DNA from: Bradyrhizobium sp. LTSP885 | GTDB taxonomy: Bacteria; Pseudomonadota; Alphaproteobacteria; Rhizobiales; Xanthobacteraceae | NCBI RefSeq assembly: GCF_000938305.1 | Contig: NZ_JYMT01000004.1 | Location: forward strand, 248,001 to 312,000 | Length of the DNA: 64,000 bases | Direction of reading: 5' to 3' | In this document: one piece after another, positions 17,419-25,164 of the stretch | How the letters are laid out: each line of letters starts with the position of its first letter | Position numbering within the stretch: position 1 is the first letter of the stretch | Notes under the pieces: generated by a model | The model's database searches: none | Seen by the model: only the letters and a program-made list of their open reading frames with translations | Told to the model about the DNA's origin: nothing | Position numbers and translations under genes: made by a program

Positions 17419-17648
17419 CGTGAAATCCCCCTGTTTGGAAAAATTGATCGGAGGCTAGCCGCCGAGATTGACAACGATGTGAGGGATTTCCGTCAGCCGC
17501 GTGACCTGACCTTTGTGACCTGCGTTTTGCGGAGAGGCCAATGCTGACCATGCAGGCAAACGCGCCAGATGCACCGCGCGCGGGTAGCGGCTTGTCATCA
17601 CGGCGTCACGCCCGCGCTGAATTCTCGCCGCAAATTGGAGTACCAGTC

Positions 17649-18818
17649 ATGGATGCGCGATCCCCTCATTTCGACGACGATATCGATCACCAGATGCCAG
17701 GCTGGCGACCCGAGGGGTGCAATCGGGTCGCGCTGGTGCTGCAGGGTGGCGGCGCGCTCGGCGCCTACCAGGCCGGCGTCTATCAGGCGCTGCACGAGGT
17801 CAAGATCGAGCCGGACTGGGTGTGCGGCGTCTCGATCGGCGCGATCAACTCGGCGATCATCGCCGGCAATCCGCCGGAAAAGCGGCTGGAGCGGCTGCAT
17901 ACGTTCTGGGACCGCATCACCAGCCGCAAGATCTGGCATTACACGCCGGACGGCGACATCTTCCGCAAGGCGCGCAACTTCACCAGCTCATTGATGACGA
18001 CGACGCTGGGGCAACCCGGCTTCTTCACCCCGCATCAAGCCAATCCATGGTTGAGCCCGACCGGTTCGCGCACCGCCACCAGCTATTATGACACCACGCC
18101 GTTGCGCGAGACGCTGCTCGAGCTGGTCGATTTCGACCGCATCAATTCGAAGACAATGCGCTTCGCGGTCGGCGCCGTGAACGTGCTCTCCGGCAATTTC
18201 ATCTATTTCGACAATGCCCATGACGAGATCATTCCTGAGCACATCATGGCGAGCGGCGCACTGCCGCCGGCCCTGCCGATGGTAAAGGTCGGCACCGATC
18301 ATTTCTGGGATGGCGGCATCGTCTCCAACACGCCGCTGCAGCATCTGCTCGACCAGGAAGACAACGCCAACTCGCTGGTGTTCCAGGTCGACCTGTTCTC
18401 GGCTCGCGGCACGCTGCCGCGCGACATCCAGGACGTGATGGCCCGCCACAAGGACATCATGTATTCCTCGCGCACCCGCTACAACACCGACGTCTACCGC
18501 AAGACCTACAGCCTGCGCACCGCCCTGCACAACGCGCTGGCGAAAATCCCCGACGACCAGCTGTCGGAGGACGAACGCAAGCTCAAGAAGTCCAACAGCA
18601 CGCTACCGGGAATCACGCTGCTGCAACTAATCTATCAGCAGAAGGCCTATGAGGGCGACGCCAAGGATCACGAATTCTCCGGCACCTCGATGCGCGAGCA
18701 CTGGGCCAGCGGACATGAGGACACCAAGCGCTCGCTGAAGCGGCGCGACTGGATCAAGATGCCCGAGAGCGGCATGGGTATCGTGATCCACGACGTGCAT
18801 CGCGAGAGCGAGCCGTAG
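17649..18818 (+). CDS. Patatin-like phospholipase with DUF3734-type C-terminus
   Basis: This 389-residue serine hydrolase has the complete patatin dyad: glycine-rich oxyanion loop LQGGGALGAYQAG near 31-43, nucleophile Ser62 in GVSIGAIN, and Asp221 in WDGGIVSNTP. The C-terminal 130 residues, after about 250, resemble the DUF3734 extension found in bacterial patatins. There is no signal peptide, so it is probably cytosolic. The ATG at 17649 follows TTGGAG at good spacing. An upstream in-frame ATG would add 36 residues without conservation. It is divergent from acetoacetate decarboxylase. It could act on lipid or storage polyester, but this is inference. Confidence 0.88.
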   Translation: MDARSPHFDDDIDHQMPGWRPEGCNRVALVLQGGGALGAYQAGVYQALHEVKIEPDWVCGVSIGAINSAIIAGNPPEKRLERLHTFWDRITSRKIWHYTPDGDIFRKARNFTSSLMTTTLGQPGFFTPHQANPWLSPTGSRTATSYYDTTPLRETLLELVDFDRINSKTMRFAVGAVNVLSGNFIYFDNAHDEIIPEHIMASGALPPALPMVKVGTDHFWDGGIVSNTPLQHLLDQEDNANSLVFQVDLFSARGTLPRDIQDVMARHKDIMYSSRTRYNTDVYRKTYSLRTALHNALAKIPDDQLSEDERKLKKSNSTLPGITLLQLIYQQKAYEGDAKDHEFSGTSMREHWASGHEDTKRSLKRRDWIKMPESGMGIVIHDVHRESEP

Positions 18819-18825
18819 GACCTGC

Positions 18826-20385
18826 CTACGGCCGCGTCGACATGTTGCTCGGCGGGCCGACGTTACGGATCGGCTCGGCGAGACGCGCGAACTCGCAGAG
18901 CAGTGAACGCGTCTTGCGGGGGTCGATCACCTCCTCGACCCAGAACTTCTCGGCCGAACGGAACGGCGAGCGCAGCTTGTTGAGACGATCCTCGATCTCC
19001 TTCAGCTTGGCGGCTGGATCAGTGGCCCCTTCGATCTCGGCGCGATACGCCGCCTCGATGCCGCCTTCGAGCGGCAGCGAGCCCCAATAGGCCGACGGCC
19101 AGGCGTAGCGCATCGAGAAGCGGTTGGCCGGCTGATGTACCACGCCGGCGACGCCGAAGGCGTTGCGGATGATGATGGTGCACCAGGGCACCGTGCTCTG
19201 GTTGACCGCCGCCATCGCACGCACGCCGTGGCGGATGGTGGCGGACTTCTCCGCCTCGAGCCCGATCATGAAACCGGGGCAATCCATCAGATAGACCACC
19301 GGCAGATGGAAGGTCTCGGCGAAGTCGACCCAGCGCACCACCTTCTGGCAGGCATCTGCAGTCCAGGAGCCGCCATAATGGAAGGGATCGCTGGCGAGCA
19401 CGAACATTGCACGACCCTCGACGCGCGCCAGACCGGTGATGACAGGGCGGCCGTAATTGGCTGATACCTCGAAGAACGAACCCTTGTCGACGACGGCCTC
19501 GATAATGGGGCGCATCTTGTAGACCTGCCGCCGATTACGCGGCACGGCCGTCAGCAGTGACTCCTCGGCACGCTGGGGATCATCGGCGCAGGGAATGGTC
19601 GGCGGCAGCTCGTAGACCGACGACGGCAGATAGGAGAGGAAACGCCGTGCGTAGCCGAACGCCTCCTCTTCCGTCTCGACGGCCTGGTCGATCGCACCTG
19701 CACGGGTCTGGATATCGGCGCCGCCGAGCTCCTGCTTGGTCAAATCCTGGCCCAGCCGCTTCACCACCGGCGGTCCGGCGACGAACATCGCGGAGCTCTT
19801 GGTCATGACAGAGTAATGCGTCGCCGCCAGCCTTGCGGCGCCGAGGCCTGCGACCGAGCCAAGCCCGAGTCCGACCACGGGCACGCGCGCCAGATTTGAT
19901 GTCGTGTACCAGTACCAGCGCGTGCCGCCGACGCCGCCGGGCAGATTGGCGGCGCCCTTGGTCTCGATCGTCTTGACCGAGCCGCCGCCGCCGGAGCCCT
20001 CGATCACGCGGATGATCGGCAGCCGGAAATCATGCGCCATTTCTTCGGCCATCAGCGGCTTGGCCGAGATCGACGCATCGGCCGAACCGCCGCGCACCGT
20101 AAAATCGTCGCCGACCACCACCACGGTGCGGCCGTCGACCCTGGCGCGGCCGAACACGCAGTTCGCCGGCGTCAGCTGCTTGAGTTCGTTGTTCTCGTCA
20201 TATTCGGCGATGCCGGAGATCGCACCGATCTCGTGGAAGCTCTGTTGATCAACCAGCCCGTCGATACGCTCGCGAACGGTAAGCCGACCCTGGTCGCGTT
20301 GCCGCTTGACCTTGTCAACGCCTCCCATCTCCCGCGCGAACGCTTCGCGCCGGGCGAGGTCGTCGAGTTCCGGCTTCCAGTTCAT
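18826..20385 (-). CDS. Acyl-CoA carboxylase beta subunit (carboxyltransferase)
   Basis: This 519-residue protein carries both crotonase-like carboxyltransferase halves found in propionyl-, methylcrotonyl- and related acyl-CoA carboxylases. Conserved elements include GDDFTVRGGSAD near 92, EGSGGGGSV near 130 and MDCPGFMIGLEAE near 362. It transfers carboxyl groups between carboxybiotin and an acyl-CoA; the acyl substrate is not clear. The ATG at 20385 has a strong GGAGG site. Its first 71 bases overlap the 3' end of the upstream IclR gene. A separate biotin-carrier gene lies on the other side of IclR. No biotin carboxylase subunit is in the window. Confidence 0.9.
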   Translation of the reverse strand: MNWKPELDDLARREAFAREMGGVDKVKRQRDQGRLTVRERIDGLVDQQSFHEIGAISGIAEYDENNELKQLTPANCVFGRARVDGRTVVVVGDDFTVRGGSADASISAKPLMAEEMAHDFRLPIIRVIEGSGGGGSVKTIETKGAANLPGGVGGTRWYWYTTSNLARVPVVGLGLGSVAGLGAARLAATHYSVMTKSSAMFVAGPPVVKRLGQDLTKQELGGADIQTRAGAIDQAVETEEEAFGYARRFLSYLPSSVYELPPTIPCADDPQRAEESLLTAVPRNRRQVYKMRPIIEAVVDKGSFFEVSANYGRPVITGLARVEGRAMFVLASDPFHYGGSWTADACQKVVRWVDFAETFHLPVVYLMDCPGFMIGLEAEKSATIRHGVRAMAAVNQSTVPWCTIIIRNAFGVAGVVHQPANRFSMRYAWPSAYWGSLPLEGGIEAAYRAEIEGATDPAAKLKEIEDRLNKLRSPFRSAEKFWVEEVIDPRKTRSLLCEFARLAEPIRNVGPPSNMSTRP

Positions 20386-21289
20386 TCATTGCCTCCGTCT
20401 TGATGATTTTATTGTTGTTATGGGCCGTCACCGGAAGCGATTTTCGCTCGATCCGATTGGTGAAGATGTCGCCGTCGGCGCCTTCGAGCAGGCTACCGAC
20501 CGCGGCCGCGAGGTCGACCATGTGCGGCGCGACCTCCTTGTGCAGCCGCTTCTCATCATACATCGCCGAGAGCAGCCCGATCGTGGTCACCACATAGGTC
20601 TGATATTGCGGCGACCAGAGCGGCACCCCGACGCCGTTGATATGGGGGCTCCACAGGCCGCAGGCGACGACATAGCCGTGCTCGCGCAGGTGACGACGAT
20701 TGGCCTCGATGCGCGGCGTCAGGAGCTTGGCACCATCAGGCAGCTCGCGCTCCATCTCGGCGATGAGCGCGTCGCCGAGCGCCGGATCAAGTGCCGCGGT
20801 GTAGGCCTGGCCGGCGGCTGTCGTCGCCATCGAGATGCGGCTGCCGGTGGTCTCGTGCAGGCCGAGCGCGTTCGCGGCGCGGGCAAATTCGAGATAGACC
20901 ATTTGAAAGCGGTCGGGGATCACGAAGCCCACGGTGCCGGGCAGTTGATCCGCGACCTCCTGCAGGCGCAGCCGGACCAGGTTGCGAAGCTGCAACCCCT
21001 TCATCATCGTCGTGCTCATCGCCACCGCGCTCGGGCCGATGCGATACTTCTGATCGCGCGGCAGATAGACGAGCTGTCCCATCCGCGTCAGCGTGTGCGT
21101 CAGACGCGACACCGTCGAGCGCGGCAGGCCGCAGCGGTTGGCGATTTCGAGATTGCCGAGCCGCGCCTCGTGCCCCTCGAAGCACCGCAATACATCAAAG
21201 GCGCGCGACACCACCTGGATCACGTCGCCATCGCCTGTCTCGCTGGCGAGTAGTCCCTGCCGGCTAAGCCGTTCCGAGCGCCGTCCCAT
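20315..21289 (-). CDS. IclR family transcriptional regulator
   Basis: This 324-residue regulator has the IclR winged helix near residues 25-85 (VSRAFDVLRCFEGHEARLGN, then IANRCGLPRSTVSRLTHTL) and the C-terminal effector domain. The ATG at 21289 is chosen because it has a GGAGAG site 7 bases upstream, and because the ATG at 21304 sits inside a palindrome likely to be the operator. The C-terminal tail of about 40 residues (rich in Asn, Lys and Arg) is unusual and overlaps the next gene by 71 bases. It is transcribed with the carboxyltransferase and diverges from the biotin-carrier gene. Confidence 0.9.
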   Translation of the reverse strand: MGRRSERLSRQGLLASETGDGDVIQVVSRAFDVLRCFEGHEARLGNLEIANRCGLPRSTVSRLTHTLTRMGQLVYLPRDQKYRIGPSAVAMSTTMMKGLQLRNLVRLRLQEVADQLPGTVGFVIPDRFQMVYLEFARAANALGLHETTGSRISMATTAAGQAYTAALDPALGDALIAEMERELPDGAKLLTPRIEANRRHLREHGYVVACGLWSPHINGVGVPLWSPQYQTYVVTTIGLLSAMYDEKRLHKEVAPHMVDLAAAVGSLLEGADGDIFTNRIERKSLPVTAHNNNKIIKTEAMNELEAGTRRPRPARSVRAGDGRR

Positions 21290-21302
21290 ATTGTTTCTCT
21301 CC

Positions 21303-21327
21303 ATTCCGTCATGCGGAATAAAATTCC
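21303..21327. promoter_or_regulatory. Candidate IclR operator with three half-sites
   Basis: ATTCCGTCATGCGGAAT (21303-21319) is a perfect inverted repeat with 6-base arms. It overlaps a second one, GGAATAAAATTCC (21315-21327), giving three alternating half-sites. It lies between the divergent IclR and biotin-carrier genes. GGAAT/ATTCC arms are typical of IclR-family operators. Confidence 0.6.
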
Positions 21328-21419
21328 ACTTGCAGATGACGCTACCTCAGGCAATCTGCGGCCACAACAAAAAGCCGTTCGCCGGACGAAATTTCCGCAA
21401 GACGGTATCGGAGAGTGGA

Positions 21420-21641
21420 ATGCCAGAGATCAAGGTCGTGACCGAAGTTGCGGGGCGCGTTTGCGCGCTTTCTGTTCAAGCCGGCAGCAGCATCGGCGAC
21501 GGCGACGAAATCGCGTTCGTCGAAGCCATGAAGATGGAAATACCGATCACCTCGACAACATCAGGTAAAATCAAGTCTATTCTGGTGAAGATCGACGATG
21601 TCATTGCCGAAGGCCAGGCGATTGCGATCGTCGAGACCTGA
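21420..21641 (+). CDS. Stand-alone biotin carboxyl carrier domain
   Basis: This 73-residue protein is a single biotinyl/lipoyl attachment domain. The biotinylation motif EAMKM with its target lysine is near residue 40, and Gly/Val turns flank it (TSGKIKSILVKIDDVIAEGQ). It carries carboxybiotin between a biotin carboxylase and a carboxyltransferase; the latter is presumably encoded at 18826-20385. The ATG at 21420 follows a GAGAGTGGA site. The missing partner is the biotin carboxylase, which must be encoded elsewhere or shared with another complex. Confidence 0.88.
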   Translation: MPEIKVVTEVAGRVCALSVQAGSSIGDGDEIAFVEAMKMEIPITSTTSGKIKSILVKIDDVIAEGQAIAIVET

Positions 21642-21931
21642 CGACGACCGTCCCGCCTCTTCGTGCGATCCTCCCTTCGCAAATACCGCCTTCTGTATCG
21701 TCTCATCTTTCAAGCGACACAGCGTCGTCAGCGGTTTTGCTTTCAAAACATTTTCGGCACAAAAGTTTCACAAGATGAAACAATTAGCGAGCGATCGCTC
21801 GCTTGGCTGGTGCTTCGGTTCGAGACCGATTGCCATCGAATCTCGGACCCATCCTGACCGACCTGCCCGACACCAAATGTCCGGGCGCACTCGGTTGCGC
21901 GCATCTTGATTGCGTTGCACAACATGAGGCG

Positions 21932-23791
21932 ATGAAACAATCGCCGCCTCCCGTCACCGCCATCACCACGGCCTGGACCAGCTCGAAGCCGCCGCTGCTG
22001 CGGTTTTTGCGCGCCTGTTACGCAGAGTTCCTGCCCGAGACCGGCGGCGCCCTCGCCAACTACATTCCCGAACTCGGCAAGGCCGACCCTGCCCATTTCG
22101 GCATCAGCCTTGCGACCCTCGACGGCCATGTCTACGAGGTCGGCGACACCAAAATCCCCTTTACCATCCAGTCGATGTCGAAACCGTTCGTGTTCGCGCT
22201 GGCGCTGGACACACTGGGCGCCGAGCGGGTGGAAAGCGTGATCGGCGTCGAGCCGTCGGGGGATCCCTTCAACTCGATCAGGCTGAACGCGGACAACCAT
22301 CCGTTCAACCCGATGGTCAATGCAGGCGCGATCGCCTGCTCCGGCCTGATCCACTCCGCCAAGGGCGATGGCGCGTTCGAATACGTCCGGCACGCGCTCG
22401 GCCGCTTCGCCGGCCGGGAGCTCGGCGTTGATGAGGCGGTCTACGCGTCCGAGAGCGCGACCGGCGACCGCAACCGCGCGATCGGCTATCTCCTGCGCAC
22501 CAATGGTGTGATCACCGAAAACGTACCTGATGTGCTCGCCGTCTATTTCCGGCAATGCGCCATCCTCGTCACCGCGCGCGACATCGCGGTGATGGCGGCG
22601 ACCCTCGCCAATCGCGGCATCAACCCGTTGACCGGCGAACAGGTGGTGACGCCCTACGCGATCGCCCGCACGCTCTCGGTGATGACGTCGTCAGGCATGT
22701 ACGACTATGCCGGCGAATGGATCTACCGCGTCGGCATTCCCGCCAAGAGCGGCGTCGGCGGCGGCATCCTGGCGGCATTGCCGGCGCGGCTCGGGCTTGG
22801 CAGCTATTCGCCCAATCTCGACAAGCATGGCAACAGCGTGCGCGGCATCAAGGTCTGCGAGGCGCTGTCGGCGCATTACGACCTGCACATGCTCAACCGC
22901 AGCGACGACGCCCGCCACAGCATCATCGCCGACTACAATATCGGCAAGAACCCATCGCGGCGCGTCCGCCGGCCGCAGGAGCAGGAGATCCTGGCCAAAC
23001 ACTTCCAGGAGGTGCGCGTCATCGAGCTGGTCGGCACGCTGTCGCTCTCCAATGTCGACTACGTCTCGCGCCGTCTCGGCGGTGGCCGGCGTCCGGAGTT
23101 CGTGATCTTCGATCTGCGCCGCGTCACCGCGACGACGCGCGCCGGCGCCCGGCTGGTGGCGGAAGCCTTCAAGGACCTGGCCGAGCTCGGCGTCACCGTG
23201 ATCCTGTCAGGGATCAAACAGACGTCGCGGGAGTGGAGGACAATCAACGAATGGACCAGCCAGCTCGGCAACATCAGGGATTTCTACCTGCTCGATACCG
23301 CGATCGAATGGGCGGAGGACCAGATCGTTTATCGCTACGGCGGCTCGATCGACTTCCTCGAAACCACTGAACTGTCCGAACAGCCGCTGCTTGCCGGGTT
23401 GAGCGCGGAGGAACTGACCGACCTTGCCTCGCTCGGTACGATCAGAACCTATCAGCCGAACGAGAAGATCATCACCGCGGGCGAAACCGCCACCTCGCTG
23501 TTCTTCCTGCGCAGCGGCGTAGTGCACGTCACGCTGCCCGACGGCATCCGGCTGGCGACGCTGACCGCCGGCATGGCATTCGGCGAGATGGCGCTATTGG
23601 AGCCGAAGCGCTCTGCCAACGTGCTGGCCGACATGTCGGCGACCGCCTATGAGGTGGCGATCGCCGATTTCGAGCGCTTCACCAAACAGCACCCCCACGC
23701 GGGCGAGCGCGTCATGCGCAATCTCGCGCAACTGCTTGCCGATCGGCTGATCGTCGCGAATGCGAAGGTGGATCTGCTGACGTCGGGCTAG
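21932..23791 (+). CDS. glsA: Glutaminase fused to STAS and cyclic-nucleotide-binding domains
   Basis: Residues 20-310 form a serine-dependent glutaminase that hydrolyses glutamine to glutamate and ammonia. The Ser-x-x-Lys pair is Ser81/Lys84 in TIQSMSKPF. NPMVNAGAIA, ESATGDRNRAI and SGMYDYAGEW are further signature blocks. Residues of about 345-450 form a STAS domain (VIELVGTLSLSNVDYV, FVIFDLRRVTATTRAGARLV). Residues of about 475-600 form a cNMP-binding/Crp-type sensor domain (FFLRSGVVHVTLPDG, GMAFGEMALLE). Typical bacterial glutaminases are about 310 residues, so this is a regulated fusion of 619 residues. The enzyme is presumably cytosolic; ligand sensing is inferred. Confidence 0.92.
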   Translation: MKQSPPPVTAITTAWTSSKPPLLRFLRACYAEFLPETGGALANYIPELGKADPAHFGISLATLDGHVYEVGDTKIPFTIQSMSKPFVFALALDTLGAERVESVIGVEPSGDPFNSIRLNADNHPFNPMVNAGAIACSGLIHSAKGDGAFEYVRHALGRFAGRELGVDEAVYASESATGDRNRAIGYLLRTNGVITENVPDVLAVYFRQCAILVTARDIAVMAATLANRGINPLTGEQVVTPYAIARTLSVMTSSGMYDYAGEWIYRVGIPAKSGVGGGILAALPARLGLGSYSPNLDKHGNSVRGIKVCEALSAHYDLHMLNRSDDARHSIIADYNIGKNPSRRVRRPQEQEILAKHFQEVRVIELVGTLSLSNVDYVSRRLGGGRRPEFVIFDLRRVTATTRAGARLVAEAFKDLAELGVTVILSGIKQTSREWRTINEWTSQLGNIRDFYLLDTAIEWAEDQIVYRYGGSIDFLETTELSEQPLLAGLSAEELTDLASLGTIRTYQPNEKIITAGETATSLFFLRSGVVHVTLPDGIRLATLTAGMAFGEMALLEPKRSANVLADMSATAYEVAIADFERFTKQHPHAGERVMRNLAQLLADRLIVANAKVDLLTSG

Positions 23792-23800
23792 CTCGCTCTT

Positions 23801-23833
23801 CTCCCTCGCCCCGCTCTTCGCGGGGAGAGGCGA
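23801..23833. terminator. Bidirectional hairpin between glsA and the next gene
   Basis: CCCCGC and GCGGGG pair around TCTTC, extended by CTTC/GAAG and pyrimidine/purine-rich flanks. It lies between two convergent genes and is the usual form of a GC-rich terminator in this group. Confidence 0.55.
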
Positions 23834-23857
23834 AGAAAGCTCCCGCGTGGTCAAAAA

Positions 23858-24385
23858 TCAGCTCACCACTTCCGTCACCGGCTGCAGGTCGATCTCGAAC
23901 GTCTCCAAGAACTTCGACGTCATGATGTAGAAGCCGACCGAGAGCTGCAGTTCGATCAGCGCGGCCGGCGTCAGCTTCGACGCGATCGCCTTGAAGGTCG
24001 CGTCGGTCGGCTTCTTCAGCTTGACGACCTCGTCGGTGAAGGCCAGCGCCGCGCGCTGCACCTCGTTGAAGCACGTAGCTTGCTGCCAGTTGTCCAGTGC
24101 TTCGTTCTGCTCGTCGGTGACGCCGACATTCTTGCCGATCCGCTTGTGGGCGACGATCTCGTAGGGCGCCTCGCAGAGAATGCCGGTGCGCGTGATCGCA
24201 AGCTCGCGCACGATTGCATCGAGCTCGCCCTTGTGGCGGATCGCGCCGCCGAGCCGGCAATATTGCTCAAAATAGCTCGGCGAATGCGCCATCATGCGGA
24301 AGATGTTGGCGTTACGGTTCTTGTCGAGAATTTCGCGGGTGCGCGGACTTGCATTCGCGGGATCGGAGTAGTCGATGCGGGCCAT
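23858..24385 (-). CDS. Carboxymuconolactone decarboxylase-family protein
   Basis: This 175-residue all-helical protein belongs to the CMD/AhpD-like superfamily. The core ELAITRTGILCEAPYEIVAH is recognisable, but the second cysteine of the peroxidase CxxC motif is absent. A disulfide-reductase role like AhpD is therefore unlikely, and the function is unknown. The ATG at 24385 has an AAGG site 7 bases upstream; a TTG two codons earlier is an alternative. It converges with the glutaminase gene. Members of this family often accompany aromatic or acyl-CoA catabolic genes, several of which follow here. Confidence 0.82.
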   Translation of the reverse strand: MARIDYSDPANASPRTREILDKNRNANIFRMMAHSPSYFEQYCRLGGAIRHKGELDAIVRELAITRTGILCEAPYEIVAHKRIGKNVGVTDEQNEALDNWQQATCFNEVQRAALAFTDEVVKLKKPTDATFKAIASKLTPAALIELQLSVGFYIMTSKFLETFEIDLQPVTEVVS

Positions 24386-24579
24386 TTCCAAACCTTGATC
24401 GTGTTGTCGTTTCTATCGGGTTCCAAAACACTATCTGTCAGCCGTCGCGGGAGCAACACGGGCGAGCCAAATTGCCGCCGCAATGCTATACAACCCTGAG
24501 ACGGTCGATGTTCGCTGAGTGGGGACTCATCAAAGCGAATACTCGTCGCGGGGTGTTCCGAGTACAAAATCTGGCCGTC

Positions 24580-24598
24580 TTGCGCGCTGTTTGCGCAA
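24580..24598. promoter_or_regulatory. Inverted repeat upstream of the 33-residue membrane protein gene
   Basis: TTGCGC and GCGCAA are separated by 7 bases, 33 bases before the start at 24631. It may be an operator or an mRNA leader hairpin. No regulator can be named. Confidence 0.3.
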
Positions 24599-24630
24599 CG
24601 ATGAGTCATGCCCGGGTCTAGGGAGAACGC

Positions 24631-24732
24631 ATGAAGGAAGCCACCAAGAGGGCGGCCTCGGAGGCGCTTGCGCAAATGCTGGCGGTGACGGCAATGCTCG
24701 TCATCGCCAGCGTCATTTTCTACTGGCGATAG
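24631..24732 (+). CDS. Small single-pass membrane protein (33 residues)
   Basis: The reading frame is MKEATKRAASEALAQ followed by a hydrophobic helix MLAVTAMLVIASVIFYWR. The ATG follows GGGAGAACGC at ideal spacing. The N-terminal half is a charged amphipathic helix rich in Lys/Glu/Ala; the last 18 residues can span the membrane and end in FYWR. The C-terminus resembles that of the tail-anchored protein at 45059-45490 (RYYWR). It stands alone between divergent and convergent neighbours. No family is recognised; function is unknown. Confidence 0.55.
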   Translation: MKEATKRAASEALAQMLAVTAMLVIASVIFYWR

Positions 24733-24804
24733 GTTCCGCAACTGCGAGGGGCGAAAGGCGACACCGGCTCTGGTCTCGCGTTCTGATTGGATCGCCCAAG
24801 CCCC

Positions 24805-25164
24805 TCACTTCGCCTTGACGAAGTAGGGAACCAGCCGCCCCGCGAACTGCGTAAAGCGCGCCGCGACCTTGTCGCCGATGGCTAGATCGTTGTCGCCATG
24901 GGCCATCATGCGGAAGCCTTCCTCGGCATCGACAAGAATGATGTTGTAAGGCACATGCGCTCGCGTCTCTGGCGTCGCGGCGCGGCAGACCAGCGACGTT
25001 GCATAGATCGTCCCTGTCCCGGTCGCTTGGTTCTCCGTCAGGTCGGTCGAGCCGCATGCGGCGCAGAAGCTGCGGCGAAAATATTGCCGGGCGCTGCACG
25101 CGCTACACACCTGATAGACGATTGCTTCGGCGCCCTTGGTCCAGTCTGCGATTGGCCCGCTCAC
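24805..25164 (-). CDS. DUF35 OB-fold protein with zinc ribbon, partner of the adjacent thiolase-like protein
   Basis: This 119-residue protein has an N-terminal rubredoxin-like zinc ribbon with two pairs of cysteines (YQVCSACSARQ and FCAACGSTDL, residues about 18-39) and a C-terminal OB fold (TGTIYATSLVCRAATPETRA). DUF35 proteins bind acyl-CoA and form complexes with thiolase-like enzymes, for example in HMG-CoA synthesis and steroid side-chain retro-aldol cleavage. The gene starts with GTG, overlapping the TGA of the upstream gene by four bases (GTGA). This supports translational coupling and a stoichiometric complex with that product. Confidence 0.88.
   Translation of the reverse strand: MSGPIADWTKGAEAIVYQVCSACSARQYFRRSFCAACGSTDLTENQATGTGTIYATSLVCRAATPETRAHVPYNIILVDAEEGFRMMAHGDNDLAIGDKVAARFTQFAGRLVPYFVKAK

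Noticed and set aside
24391..24741. A 149-residue minus-strand frame upstream of the CMD-like gene
   Set aside because: It overlaps the CMD-like gene end in another frame and the small membrane protein; it has no start signal or recognisable domain.
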